Notes: generated from the sequence alone by a model not told the origin. Shown: positions 1-9,177, counted from the stretch's first letter. The stretch: 64,000 nt of DNA from Chryseobacterium turcicum (GCF_021010565.1 NZ_JAJNAY010000001.1:1778001-1842000); one strand, 5' to 3'. Made by a program: numbers and translations.

Positions 1-764
1 ATTGGTCACCAGAATATCAGTGGGAAATGAATTTTCCTTTGGAAGGATACAATGAATGTTTGATTACTTATATTTTGGCAGCCTCATCGCCAACATATTC
101 TATTGATGCAGAAACGTATGAAAAAGGCTGGACTAGAAATGGAACTTATCTTTCAGACAACGAAAAATACGGACTTCCGATGTATGTAAAGCATAACGGA
201 GCCGAAGAATATGGTGGGCCTTTATTTTGGGCACAATATTCTTACATCGGTTTAGACCCTACCAATTTATCAGATAAATTAATCAAAAATTACTTCGATT
301 TAAATAAAAATCAGGTACTTATTGATTATAAATACTGTGTCGAAAACCCAAAACATTGGAAAGGATATGGACCGAATTATTGGGGATTAACGGCTGGTTA
401 TTCAAGAAATAAAGACGGAAGCGTAGGCTATGATGCTCATTTTCCGCAAAATGACCATGGTGTAATTACTTCAACGGCGGCTTTGAGCAGTTTTCCTTAC
501 ACGCCCAAAGAATCTATGGATTTCTTAAGGTTTATGTATTCAAAACCTGAATTTATCGGTTCCGCAGGGCCTTACGACGCAACTTCAATTCATTATAATA
601 ATTGGACGACGCCAAGATATTTAGCCATCGACCAAGGAACGATTGCTCCGATGATTGAAAATTATCGCACAGGATTTTTATGGAAATTATTCATGAATGC
701 CCCTGAAATTCAACAAGGATTAAAGAAATTAGATTTTAAATCAGAAAAGTACAATATTAAATAG
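1..764 (+). CDS. GH144/glucoamylase-like glycoside hydrolase, C-terminal part
   Basis: This is the end of a gene that begins before the window: the frame is open from base 3, so the internal Met at 27 is not the start. The visible 253 residues carry signatures of the glucoamylase-like family (Pfam PF10091, CAZy GH144): a WSPEYQW-EMNFPLEGYNE stretch, YWGLTAGYS, NDHGVITSTAALSSFPYTP and, near the end, DQGTIAPMIENYRTGFLW. Characterised GH144 enzymes are endo-acting beta-1,2-glucanases of Bacteroidota, active in the periplasm or at the surface. The N-terminus, with any lipoprotein signal, is outside the window. Downstream on the same strand lie a secreted alpha/beta hydrolase and a GH3 beta-glucosidase, which fits a route from glucan to oligosaccharide to glucose. 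The exact substrate is inference. Confidence 0.85.
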   Translation, partial: WSPEYQWEMNFPLEGYNECLITYILAASSPTYSIDAETYEKGWTRNGTYLSDNEKYGLPMYVKHNGAEEYGGPLFWAQYSYIGLDPTNLSDKLIKNYFDLNKNQVLIDYKYCVENPKHWKGYGPNYWGLTAGYSRNKDGSVGYDAHFPQNDHGVITSTAALSSFPYTPKESMDFLRFMYSKPEFIGSAGPYDATSIHYNNWTTPRYLAIDQGTIAPMIENYRTGFLWKLFMNAPEIQQGLKKLDFKSEKYNIK

Positions 765-807
765 TTTTTAGGAGCTATTTGACTATGTCGATTGCTTTTA
801 GAAGCAA

Positions 808-896
808 TTCCCGCTATCCGCTGTATCTTTTTTGTTACGACCTCCGCTTCGCTCCGGCCGCAACAAAAAAGGATGTCGCTCCTATCGGGGCTAAAA
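808..896. repeat. Palindromic intergenic repeat, family R1 copy 1
   Basis: The 274-bp gap 765-1038 holds an imperfect palindrome of about 89 bp. Arms of the form ATCTTTTTTGTT and AACAAAAAAGGAT flank a GC-rich core containing CTCCGCTTCGCTCCG, with outer arms near CCCGCTATCC and CTATCGGGG. A close second copy lies at 6676-6758. It looks like a REP-type non-coding repeat. No transposase for it is visible here. Confidence 0.75.
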
Positions 897-1038
897 AATT
901 GTTTACCCAAAAATCTTTGTCAAGGTTTTAAAATCTTGACAAGGATTATAAACAAAGGCTTTTATCAATAGAAACGGGCTTTAACCCGTTTAAATAAAGA
1001 AATAAAATCAAACGGCTTTAGCCAAAACCTAAAGAAAT

Positions 1039-1746
1039 ATGAATTTAAAATTAAAACACTTACCATTCTTACTTCTTCCGTTTTCTTTAAGCTTAAACGC
1101 TCAGGAAATCAAGGCAGAACTAAATAAAGAAATTAAAAGAACAGAAAAGATATCTTATATTTTAGATTATCCTCAAAACACAAAAGGCAATGTTCCTTTG
1201 ATTGTATTTCTTCATGGTTCGGGAGAAAGAGGTAATAATTTAGAATTGGTGAAAGCACACAGTCCTTTTACGTATAAAAATCTGATAAAAGAACCTGTGG
1301 CAATTTTAGCTCCTCAGTGTCCTGAAAATACTTGGTGGGATACGGTAAGCGTTTATAATTTAATAAAAGAAATTCAGTCAAAATATAAAATTGATGCTTC
1401 CAGAATTCACCTTACCGGGCTTTCGATGGGAGGTTGGGGAACATTAAAACTGGCAATGGAACATCCGGAAATGTTTGCTTCTGTAGTTTCCGTTTGTGCA
1501 CCGACAGACAGAGTAATGTATGCCAATATTCATCAGTACAAAAATTTAAATATGAAAATTTTCCATGGTGGAATGGATGATGTCGTATTGCCGGAAAATG
1601 CATTTAATTTTTACCAAAAGCTGCATCCTATCAATCCATCTGCAGAATTGACGATTTTCCCAAATGATAATCACAATTCTTGGGATTCTACTTATTCAAA
1701 CCCAAAATTGTACGAATGGATGTTGTCTAAGAAAAAAGATAAATAA
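1039..1746 (+). CDS. Secreted alpha/beta hydrolase (predicted peptidase/esterase family)
   Basis: A 235-residue protein with a clear signal peptide (hydrophobic run, then SLNAQ at about residue 22). The catalytic layout of an alpha/beta hydrolase is visible: HGSGERG at about 59 (oxyanion region), GLSMGG with nucleophile Ser129, acidic residue at Asp180/181 in GGMDD, and His212 in DNHNSW. This matches the COG4099 'predicted peptidase' and dienelactone-hydrolase-like group, often found in carbohydrate loci as esterases. It lies 150 bp upstream of the GH3 gene on the same strand, so removal of ester groups from the same glycan is plausible but not shown. Confidence 0.8.
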   Translation: MNLKLKHLPFLLLPFSLSLNAQEIKAELNKEIKRTEKISYILDYPQNTKGNVPLIVFLHGSGERGNNLELVKAHSPFTYKNLIKEPVAILAPQCPENTWWDTVSVYNLIKEIQSKYKIDASRIHLTGLSMGGWGTLKLAMEHPEMFASVVSVCAPTDRVMYANIHQYKNLNMKIFHGGMDDVVLPENAFNFYQKLHPINPSAELTIFPNDNHNSWDSTYSNPKLYEWMLSKKKDK

Positions 1747-1897
1747 TTAAATTAAATGATAAAAGTCTTTGAAAAATTAACTATTTAGTTTTTCTTTGCT
1801 TTAAATAGAATCATTGATAAAAGAAAAAGAAATATAATTTAAGAAGGAAGATATATGAAATCGAAGATTTACGAATTCCTTAAAAAAATGAAGTAGT

Positions 1898-4228
1898 ATG
1901 AGTAAAAAGTTAATTTTAATCGCAACGTTAGCATTGGCTCCAATGTTTTCGGCGCAGGAAATGGTCACGAAACCAGTTCAGGCTTATCAGACAGCTCAAT
2001 ATCAGAATAAGAAAAAAGCTTTTGTTGATGCCTTGTTGGCTAAAATGACCTTAGACGAAAAAATCGGACAGCTTAATTTACCAAGTTCAGGAGATTTTAC
2101 CACAGGTTTGGCTAAAAGTTCAGACATCGGAAAAAAAGTAGAACAAGGTTTAGTAGGTGGACTTTTCAATATAAAAGGAGCAGATAAAATTAAGGCTGTT
2201 CAGAAAGTTGCTGTTGAAAATAGCCGTCTTAAAATTCCGATGATTTTCGGGATGGATGTTATTCACGGGTATGAAACTACTTTCCCAATTCCATTAGGCT
2301 TAGCGGCTTCATGGGATATGAATCTGGTACAGCAGTCAGCAAGAGTTGCAGCAAAAGAAGCTGCTGCAGACGGTATCAACTGGACATTCTCGCCAATGGT
2401 AGATATTTCTCGTGAACCAAGATGGGGAAGAGTTTCTGAAGGTTCTGGTGAAGACCCGTATTTAGGAAGTGAAATTTCTAAAAATATGGTCTACGGTTAT
2501 CAAGGAAAAGACTTGGCAAACGGAACCAATATTTTAGCATGTGTAAAGCACTTTGCACTATACGGAGCTGGTGAGTCTGGTAGAGATTACAACACGGTTG
2601 ACATGAGTCATGTGAGAATGTTTAATGAATATTTTCCACCTTACAAAGCAGCAGTTGATGCAGGAGTAGCTTCTGTAATGGCTTCTTTTAATGAAGTTGA
2701 CGGAGTTCCTGCAACGGGAAGCAGATGGTTGCAGACAGAAGTTTTAAGAAATCAATGGAAATTCAAAGGTTTTGTAGTAACCGATTATACCGGAATCAAC
2801 GAAATGGTTGACCACGGAATGGGAGATTTGCAACAAGTTTCTGCTTTAGCATTAAAAGCCGGAGTTGATATGGATATGGTGGGTGAAGGATTTTTAACCA
2901 CATTAAAAAAATCTTTAGCTGAAGGAAAAGTTATCCAGGCTGAAATCGATATGGCAACAAGAAGAATCCTTGAGGCTAAATATGATTTAGGTTTGTTTGA
3001 TAATCCTTACAAGCATGGTGATGCAAAATTGGCATCAAAAGAAGTGTATAATTTAGAAAACCGTAATATCGCAAGAAGCGCAGCAGCGCAGTCTATGGTT
3101 TTGATGAAGAATGAAAATCAGGTTTTACCTTTAAAAAAATCAGGAACGGTTGCTGTAATTGGCCCATTGGTGAACAACTCGATGAACATGGCCGGAACTT
3201 GGAGTGTAGCTACAAAGCACGCGATTTCTGTTAATTTAATGCAAGGGCTTCAGGCTAATTATGGGAAAGATGTGAAATTTCTTTCTGCAAAAGGAGCCAA
3301 CATTGATTATGATGCTAAATTAGAAGATATTTATGCAGCTCACGGTAAAAAAACCGATAGAGATAATCGTTCAAAGGAAGAATTATTAAAAGAAGCGGTT
3401 GATATTGCCAACAAAGCCGACGTTATTGTTTTGGCGATAGGAGAGTCTGCAGAAATGAGCGGTGAATCTTCTTCAAGAGCTGAAATTACAATTCCTCAGT
3501 CTCAGGTTGATTTATTAAACGAATTGAAAAAAACAGGAAAGCCAATTGCAATGGTGCTTTTCACAGGGCGTCCTTTGGCATTAACCAATGTGAAAGATGC
3601 TCCTGATGCTATTTTGAATGCTTGGTTTGCAGGTTCAGAAGCGGGTAATGCAATTGCTGATGTACTTTTCGGGAAGGTAAATCCTTCAGGAAAACTGCCG
3701 ATGACATTCCCAAGAAGTCTGGGGCAGGTTCCTATTTATTACAATGCTAAAAATACAGGTCGACCATTAAATCAGGAATCAACGGATAAATGTGAATACC
3801 AAAGATTCCGTTCAAATTATATGGATGAGTGTAATACGCCGTTATATCCGTTTGGTTATGGTTTGAGTTACTCTAAATTCAATTATTCTGATATTACGGT
3901 TTCTAATGCAAACCCGAAAGGAAATCAAACCATTCAGGCATCGGTTACTTTGACGAATTCTGGAAACTACGATGGCGCTGAGGTTGTTCAGTTGTACATC
4001 AGAGATATGGTAGGAACGATTACAAGACCAGTAAAAGAATTGAAAGGATTCCAAAAGGTAATGTTGAAAAAAGGAGAATCTAAAAAGATTACTTTCGACA
4101 TCACTCCAGAAAGTCTGAAATTCTACAACGGAGATTTAAAGTATGATTGGGAAGCCGGAGAATTTGATATCATGATTGGTACAAACTCTGAAGAGGTGAA
4201 ACATTCAAAAATCAACTGGACGAAATAA
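1898..4228 (+). CDS. bglX: Glycoside hydrolase family 3 beta-glucosidase
   Basis: A 776-residue, full-length GH3 enzyme with a signal peptide ending near PMFSAQ. It should release glucose from the non-reducing ends of beta-glucosides in the periplasm. Visible parts are the N-terminal (alpha/beta)8 domain with GMDVIHGYETTFPIPLG (about 118-134), KHFALYGAGESGRDYN (217-232) and nucleophile Asp296 in GFVVTDYTG; the second alpha/beta domain (about 395-620) with GESAEMSGE; and a C-terminal fibronectin-III-like domain (about 680-765, NSGNYDGAEVVQLYI). It closely resembles E. coli BglX. It probably finishes degradation of oligosaccharides made by the upstream GH144-type enzyme. Confidence 0.93.
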   Translation: MSKKLILIATLALAPMFSAQEMVTKPVQAYQTAQYQNKKKAFVDALLAKMTLDEKIGQLNLPSSGDFTTGLAKSSDIGKKVEQGLVGGLFNIKGADKIKAVQKVAVENSRLKIPMIFGMDVIHGYETTFPIPLGLAASWDMNLVQQSARVAAKEAAADGINWTFSPMVDISREPRWGRVSEGSGEDPYLGSEISKNMVYGYQGKDLANGTNILACVKHFALYGAGESGRDYNTVDMSHVRMFNEYFPPYKAAVDAGVASVMASFNEVDGVPATGSRWLQTEVLRNQWKFKGFVVTDYTGINEMVDHGMGDLQQVSALALKAGVDMDMVGEGFLTTLKKSLAEGKVIQAEIDMATRRILEAKYDLGLFDNPYKHGDAKLASKEVYNLENRNIARSAAAQSMVLMKNENQVLPLKKSGTVAVIGPLVNNSMNMAGTWSVATKHAISVNLMQGLQANYGKDVKFLSAKGANIDYDAKLEDIYAAHGKKTDRDNRSKEELLKEAVDIANKADVIVLAIGESAEMSGESSSRAEITIPQSQVDLLNELKKTGKPIAMVLFTGRPLALTNVKDAPDAILNAWFAGSEAGNAIADVLFGKVNPSGKLPMTFPRSLGQVPIYYNAKNTGRPLNQESTDKCEYQRFRSNYMDECNTPLYPFGYGLSYSKFNYSDITVSNANPKGNQTIQASVTLTNSGNYDGAEVVQLYIRDMVGTITRPVKELKGFQKVMLKKGESKKITFDITPESLKFYNGDLKYDWEAGEFDIMIGTNSEEVKHSKINWTK

Positions 4229-4252
4229 GCTTTTTTAGGTTTATTGTTCAAT

Positions 4253-4287
4253 AAAAAGCCTTGTCACAATTGTGGCAAGGCTTTTTT
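4253..4287 (+). terminator. Intrinsic terminator after bglX
   Basis: The stem AAGCCTTG/CAAGGCTT with a 12-base loop is followed by a T-run and preceded by an A-run, so it may work in both directions. It sits between the convergent bglX and the T9SS leucine-rich-repeat gene. Confidence 0.85.
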
Positions 4288-4304
4288 ATAAGTATTTAGT
4301 AGTG

Positions 4305-5792
4305 CTATTTCTTTACAATTTTGCTGGTATAAGTTTGGCGATTCGTTTTGATTTGAATAATATAGTTTCCTTGTAAAAGATTTTTTACGTTTACATTTTT
4401 TTCATTATTTCTAAAAATATCAGCAGATATTTTTTGTCCAGACATTGAGAAAATAGAATAATCAATTAACTTTTCCTGAGTTTCTACGTACAAAATATTA
4501 TCGGTAGGATTAGGAAAAACTTTTAATGATAGATTTTTCTGTAGGGCTTCCTGAGTTGATAGCAAAGAACAGTTTGAGGTGACCAATACATTATTACCAA
4601 CTGCAACTTTTACTTTATTTCCATAAATAGATGTAGGATTATCTACACAAATTCCGGTTAATTGTGGCATAAACTGATAATTATAATTTGTTTGCCATAT
4701 AATGTTTTGGTTAAAACCATTTTTTAAATTTATATATTTCATAAGTTGATTTCCCATGAAATCAATATAAACTAGACTTGGATTATTGCTAAGGTCTAGG
4801 CTGGTAAACAAATTATTTCCTGCAAGAAACATACGTAACTGTGATAAATGGCTCACATTAATAGTAGGAATGTAATTATTCGTAATACCTAATGTTTTTA
4901 AATTTAAATTGCTAGAAAGATCAAGGGCTGGTAAATGTGCAGCGCTTGCTTGAAACTCTTCCAAAAGTGGCTGATGTGACAAGTTGATGCCTCCCGCAAA
5001 ATTATTGTTTGTAATATCTAAAAACTTCAGTAAAGAATTATTAGTAAGGTTTAATGATGTGATGGCTGTACCCCCAGTAAACAATCTCTCTAAAGCCAAA
5101 TTTATACTTACATCAATAGAAGGAAGTAAAGAATGTCCTGAAACGGCTATAATTGTAAGCAAAGGATTCTGTGCAACATTCAAAGTAGAAATACTTGTCG
5201 GAATGCTTGTAGCTTTTTGTAAAACCAATTCTTCTAAAACAGGATTTTGTGTAACATTTATACTCGTCAAATTATTATCGTTGATCCATAATTTTTTTAA
5301 TAAAGGATTTTGTGAGACATCGATTGCTGAAAGCCCACCCATAAGTGTACCTCCAATGATGATCTCTTCTAAAAGTGGCTTATTGAAAACATTGATGGAG
5401 GTATTAGGAGCAACACCAATACTCAAATACTTAAGTTGCGTTAATCCGGTCAAGTCAACTGATGTCACCGCTGTACCAAATCCTAATCTAATGTTTTGAA
5501 GCTGGATATTCTGACTAAGATTAAGAGGGGCAGTAATGGGATTGTTGTTAATCATCAGAATGGTTAGATTAGGATAATGCTCAATTCCACCCAGATTAGT
5601 GATATTTTGATTATTATCAATATTAATAGCAGTAGTGTTTTGAGCTTCACTCAAAGAAATCTGTCCGTCGCCATTTACATCTTGAAAAGGAAGTAATGCA
5701 TTCTTAAAATTTACATCTGCGAAATTGATATTTTGTGATAAAACAAGGCTGAAACTTGTCAAAAATAAAAGAAAATAGATTTTTGATTTCAT
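4305..5792 (-). CDS. Secreted leucine-rich-repeat protein with T9SS sorting domain
   Basis: A 495-residue protein. It has a signal peptide (residues 1-19, ending SLVLSQ) and an EF-hand/dockerin-like loop DVNGDGQISLSEAQ at about 38-51. About 15 irregular repeats of the LxxLxIxxNxxxxINVSxNP type follow (about 65-365). A C-terminal domain from VFPNPTDNILYV to the end (about 425-495) has the form of T9SS type A sorting domains. It is therefore predicted to be exported across the outer membrane by the T9SS and anchored or released at the cell surface. The repeats suggest protein or glycan binding. The ligand is unknown. Confidence 0.88.
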   Translation of the reverse strand: MKSKIYFLLFLTSFSLVLSQNINFADVNFKNALLPFQDVNGDGQISLSEAQNTTAINIDNNQNITNLGGIEHYPNLTILMINNNPITAPLNLSQNIQLQNIRLGFGTAVTSVDLTGLTQLKYLSIGVAPNTSINVFNKPLLEEIIIGGTLMGGLSAIDVSQNPLLKKLWINDNNLTSINVTQNPVLEELVLQKATSIPTSISTLNVAQNPLLTIIAVSGHSLLPSIDVSINLALERLFTGGTAITSLNLTNNSLLKFLDITNNNFAGGINLSHQPLLEEFQASAAHLPALDLSSNLNLKTLGITNNYIPTINVSHLSQLRMFLAGNNLFTSLDLSNNPSLVYIDFMGNQLMKYINLKNGFNQNIIWQTNYNYQFMPQLTGICVDNPTSIYGNKVKVAVGNNVLVTSNCSLLSTQEALQKNLSLKVFPNPTDNILYVETQEKLIDYSIFSMSGQKISADIFRNNEKNVNVKNLLQGNYIIQIKTNRQTYTSKIVKK

Positions 5793-5981
5793 ATATTTTT
5801 TTAATTATAGGATTTTAATGGTATATTGGTTTTTTTATCTCTAAAGGTAGATATATTATTTTAATCACAATGTGATGTATTAAAATAATTTGAAAAGCTT
5901 ATGAAGTTTAAAAACTCATCCTTTTTATCAAAAAAGCAATTATTTGGAAACTTTTTGATAACTGAAATAATTTTTATAAAC

Positions 5982-6006
5982 CGCTCATTTTGAGCGATTT
6001 TTTTTA
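5982..6006 (+). terminator. Terminator-like hairpin just upstream of gene 6033
   Basis: The 6-bp stem CGCTCA/TGAGCG with a TTT loop is followed by a run of eight T. On the plus strand it lies 27 bp before the start at 6033, with no plus-strand gene upstream in this window. It may be a relic terminator or an attenuator in a long 5' leader. Confidence 0.5.
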
Positions 6007-6032
6007 TATCTTAGAACTACAAAATACTAAAT

Positions 6033-6443
6033 ATGAAAAAAACAATTTTATTCAGTGCAATCTTCCTTGGTCCACTAGTTTTTGCTCAGAAAACTCCGGT
6101 TGTAGGAGGCGACAGAGACGTTCATGGTTGTATACCTTCTGCAGGTTACACTTATTCTCAACTCAGAAATAATTGCGTAAAAGTTTTTAATCAGAAAATA
6201 AAACTTAAAGAAGTAAACCCAGAAGGAAGTTCAACTTCGATGACGGCAGTCATTTTCAGTAAAAATATGAAGAAAGCTGAGATTTTTATTCCGAATCAAA
6301 GCGCAAAAAGTATTATTCTTGAAAGAGAAGGAAATGGCAAAATCTGGAAAAGTGGAAGCTACATCAAAGAAAGCTATGTTTTAGTTCCTTACAAGAAAAA
6401 AGGGTATCAAATTAAAAAAGATGATGTCGTAATTTATCAATAA
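6033..6443 (+). CDS. Small secreted protein of unknown function
   Basis: A 136-residue protein with a signal peptide (residues 1-18, ending LVFAQ). The mature part begins with a motif GCIPSAGYTYSQLRNNC (about 33-49) whose two cysteines could form a disulfide, followed by a lysine-rich beta-type region (VLVPYKKKGYQIKKDDVVIY). I recognise the GCxxSAGYTxS pattern from uncharacterised flavobacterial secreted proteins, but no function is known to me. The start at 6033 is preferred over the overlapping frame at 5990 because of the signal peptide. It is monocistronic, with terminator-like hairpins on both sides. Confidence 0.75.
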   Translation: MKKTILFSAIFLGPLVFAQKTPVVGGDRDVHGCIPSAGYTYSQLRNNCVKVFNQKIKLKEVNPEGSSTSMTAVIFSKNMKKAEIFIPNQSAKSIILEREGNGKIWKSGSYIKESYVLVPYKKKGYQIKKDDVVIYQ

Positions 6444-6446
6444 AAC

Positions 6447-6477
6447 AAAACAGGAAGTCAAATTGTCTTCCTGTTTT
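6447..6477 (+). terminator. Intrinsic terminator after gene 6033
   Basis: The 11-bp stem AAAACAGGAAG/CTTCCTGTTTT with a 9-base loop begins 3 bp after the stop codon. Confidence 0.85.
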
Positions 6478-6550
6478 ATTTTTATATTGATTTTTAAATT
6501 TTATTCTGTATGATTGACTTTTGATTGACTTCACTCATTTTTTATATAAT

Positions 6551-6623
6551 TCTCGCAGATTAGACAGATTTAGCAGATTAAAAACAGAGATATTGATCTG
6601 CTAAATCAGCAAAATCTGCGAGA
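6551..6623. repeat. Inverted repeat with 28-nt arms
   Basis: Arms 6551-6578 and 6596-6623 are inverted copies of each other with a few mismatches (TCTCGCAGATT outside, TTTAGCAGAT inside). It lies in the 475-bp gap 6444-6918 and has the form of a dispersed non-coding palindrome rather than a terminator, since it has no T-run. Confidence 0.7.
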
Positions 6624-6675
6624 TAAATTATTTTCATATAAATTTAAATAGGCTCTTACATTTTTGTAGCTTTTT

Positions 6676-6758
6676 CCCGCTCTCCACTGTATCTTTTTTG
6701 TTACAATCTCCGCTTCGCTCCGTTTGCAACAAAAAAGGATGTCGTTTCTATCGGGGCT
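6676..6758. repeat. Palindromic intergenic repeat, family R1 copy 2
   Basis: The second copy of the palindrome at 808-896, sharing the CTCCGCTTCGCTCCG core, the ATCTTTTTTGTT/AACAAAAAAGGAT arms and the TATCGGGGCTA end. The flanks differ between copies, which indicates a dispersed element. Confidence 0.75.
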
Positions 6759-6778
6759 AGTCATGATATTTTACAAAT

Positions 6779-6811
6779 AAGCCTCACCGATGTTGAAAAT
6801 CGGTGAGGCTT
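6779..6811 (-). terminator. Strong hairpin terminator 3' of the alcohol dehydrogenase
   Basis: The 13-bp stem AAGCCTCACCGAT/ATCGGTGAGGCTT with a 7-base loop is almost symmetric and could serve either strand. The nearest gene end is that of the minus-strand alcohol dehydrogenase at 6919. Confidence 0.75.
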
Positions 6812-6861
6812 TATTATAAGAAAATTAAAGTAATAAATGGATATAATAATTTACACTAATA

Positions 6862-6893
6862 CATTATACATCATACATCATACATCATACATT
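6862..6893. repeat. Tandem heptamer repeat (CATCATA)n
   Basis: Four tandem 7-bp units (one CATTATA, then three CATCATA) lie just before the 3' end of the alcohol dehydrogenase gene. It is non-coding. Confidence 0.8.
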
Positions 6894-6918
6894 CCACTTT
6901 TTACACTCTACAAAACTG

Positions 6919-8085
6919 CTATCCTGCAACCATTTCTTCAGCATACACAACACCTTCATAGCAAGCATTGTAAATCGCTTTCAATTCATCTAAAGAAGGA
7001 ACTCTTGGGTTAAAACCTGTACAAGGGTCTACCAAAGCATTGTTTGCGATATAATCAAGGTTTTTATCCCAATCTTCTCTTGAAATTCCAAAATCTTTGA
7101 TAGCTGATTGATTGTTAATTTCAGAACGCAATGTCTCAATAGCTTGCGCCAATTCTTCCGTAGTTTCTTTACCAATCACTCTTGCCAAATCAGGGTAACG
7201 CTCAGTAGCAAAAGCATTATAACGGATAACATTCGGAAGGAAAATCGCATTAGAAGCTCCATGAGGAATTCCGTACAGAGCACCTACTTGATGAGACAAT
7301 GAATGTACAATTCCTAACCAAGCATTGTTAAACGCTAATCCTCCCATAAAAGATGCATCATGCATATTTTGACGAGCAATGATATTGTTCGGGTTCTCTA
7401 CAACTTCTTTCAAATTATCAAAAACCAGCTCCAATCCTCCTTTAGAAAGCGCATCAGCGATATTGTTATCGATATTCGAAACATAAGCTTCTACACAATG
7501 TGTTAATACATCAAGACCTGTATTTGCTGTAACATGTGCTGGCATTGAAGCACAGATTTCACCATCAATAATAGCAATGTCCGGAGTTAATTCGTAAGAA
7601 ACAATTGGGTATTTTACGCCTTTTTCACGGTCTGTAATTACCGCTAAACCTGTCGTTTCAGTTCCTGTTCCGCTTGTAGAAGGAATAGCAATGAATTTTG
7701 CTTTGTTCCTTAAAACTGGTACGGTAAAAGGTTTAATCATTGCGTCAAAATCTGCATCTGGATACTCATAAAATACCCACATGATTTTTGCTGCATCAAT
7801 TGCAGAGCAACCTCCTAAACCAATAATCCAGTCTGGTTGAAAATTTTGAATCACTTCAGCACCTTTCATGCACGTTGCAGATGATGGGTCTTCTTCTACA
7901 CCTTCGAAAATTTGAGTTTCAATTCCAGCTTCAGTAAGATAAGCAACAGCTTTATCCAACGTTCCGCTTTTTCTCATCGAGCTTCCTCCGGTTACAATAA
8001 CGGCTTTTTTACCTTTAATATTTTTTAATTCTTCAAGGCTTCCAGCACCGTGAAAAACCTCTCCTGCAATAAATAATTTGCTCAT
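6919..8085 (-). CDS. Iron-containing alcohol dehydrogenase
   Basis: A 388-residue member of the Fe-ADH family (PF00465), an NAD(P)H-dependent cytosolic enzyme that interconverts an alcohol and an aldehyde. The nucleotide-binding motif reads GGCSAID (about 91-97; the usual glycine before Ser is replaced by Cys), followed by STSGTGTETT (136-145). The four metal ligands align with Asp192, His196, His261 and His275, which matches FucO spacing. The substrate (propanediol, butanol, methanol or other) cannot be read from sequence. An AraC-type regulator lies 67 bp upstream on the same strand and is the likely controller. Confidence 0.9.
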   Translation of the reverse strand: MSKLFIAGEVFHGAGSLEELKNIKGKKAVIVTGGSSMRKSGTLDKAVAYLTEAGIETQIFEGVEEDPSSATCMKGAEVIQNFQPDWIIGLGGCSAIDAAKIMWVFYEYPDADFDAMIKPFTVPVLRNKAKFIAIPSTSGTGTETTGLAVITDREKGVKYPIVSYELTPDIAIIDGEICASMPAHVTANTGLDVLTHCVEAYVSNIDNNIADALSKGGLELVFDNLKEVVENPNNIIARQNMHDASFMGGLAFNNAWLGIVHSLSHQVGALYGIPHGASNAIFLPNVIRYNAFATERYPDLARVIGKETTEELAQAIETLRSEINNQSAIKDFGISREDWDKNLDYIANNALVDPCTGFNPRVPSLDELKAIYNACYEGVVYAEEMVAG

Positions 8086-8152
8086 TTTTCTTATTTAATT
8101 TTAATAAGGCAAAATTAGATAAGCCAAAACGAGTAATGTTATACAAACAAGA

Positions 8153-9037
8153 CTATGCGTTATACATTTGCGCCAAATCTTGTTGAAGTTCCGTAGGAGT
8201 TTCTTTAAGCTTTGCTTTTACAAACTTATTGAGTGCAGAAGGGGAATTAAACCCTAAATCAAAAGCAATTTCTTTGTGTGATAAATCTGAAAACATTAAC
8301 TGACGTTTTATTTCCATTAAAATCCGATTATGAATTGCCTGAATTGCCGTTTCCCCACAATGTTTTTTGGTGATAGAGTTGAGCTTTTTTGTTGTAATTG
8401 CTAATTCTTCAGCATAATGTTGAACGGTTCTGTATTGCTTATAATGCTCATTCAATAGCTTTTTAAACCGAACGTAAATTGGTTTGTCTACTGTTTCTTT
8501 ATGTAAAATAGGATGCAAACCATGCACAGACTCAATTAATCCCAACAGAAAAATCTTAATCTGAAATCTTGCCTGTTCTTTTTTAATAAGACTTGGTTTT
8601 TGATAAATTCCTTTAATAATTCTAATCGCATTTATACTTTGTTCAAAATCTTCGGAAGATAAAATTGTACAATTTAGCTGAGTGGAAAGATTCACATTAT
8701 AAGTACTCAATTCATTCTTCAGAATATCAGAACAAAACAATATTTCCTCAAACAGAATAATTTTTCCTTTTAAATCATTACTTACATCTGAAATAAAATG
8801 CACTTGTTCAGGAAAAACCACAGAAATTTTTCCTGCCTTTAGATAATGAATTTTATCTTCAATATGAACCTGTAATGTTCCGTTTTCTATGACAACAATA
8901 AAGAAATGGTCTTTTTTGTGAGGTTTAAAATATTGATTTAAATGTTCCTCATTCAAATCAAAAACACGGAAGGATAGATTTTTATCTTCAAGTTTTTGAA
9001 TGTTTCTCTTAATCTCCAGTTTCTTCATGGTTCCCAT
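8153..9037 (-). CDS. AraC-family transcriptional regulator
   Basis: A 294-residue protein. The N-terminal half (about 15-110) resembles the cupin-like sensing domain of AraC proteins (FFIVVIENGTLQVHIEDKIHYLKAG). The C-terminal half (about 195-290) is an AraC/XylS DNA-binding domain with two helix-turn-helix motifs, the second in FSDLSHKEIAFDLGFNSPSALNKFVK. Met4 (MKKLEIKRN) is an alternative start. Because the alcohol dehydrogenase follows directly on the same strand, it probably regulates that gene in response to a small molecule; the inducer is unknown. Confidence 0.9.
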   Translation of the reverse strand: MGTMKKLEIKRNIQKLEDKNLSFRVFDLNEEHLNQYFKPHKKDHFFIVVIENGTLQVHIEDKIHYLKAGKISVVFPEQVHFISDVSNDLKGKIILFEEILFCSDILKNELSTYNVNLSTQLNCTILSSEDFEQSINAIRIIKGIYQKPSLIKKEQARFQIKIFLLGLIESVHGLHPILHKETVDKPIYVRFKKLLNEHYKQYRTVQHYAEELAITTKKLNSITKKHCGETAIQAIHNRILMEIKRQLMFSDLSHKEIAFDLGFNSPSALNKFVKAKLKETPTELQQDLAQMYNA

Positions 9038-9177
9038 TTCTATGCTTTGTTTTAAAACGAAGCGACAAATTTAGACTAAAACATTCTGAAATTCCAAAAC
9101 ACAATGTTTTTAGAAAAGCTGTTGTCAAATTTTATCATTGAATAATTTTAAATAAAAAACTTTAAACGTCATTTTAC

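Noticed and set aside
4984..5499. 171-residue plus-strand ORF opposite the LRR gene
   Set aside because: Shadow of the repetitive LRR coding strand; no domain and odd composition.
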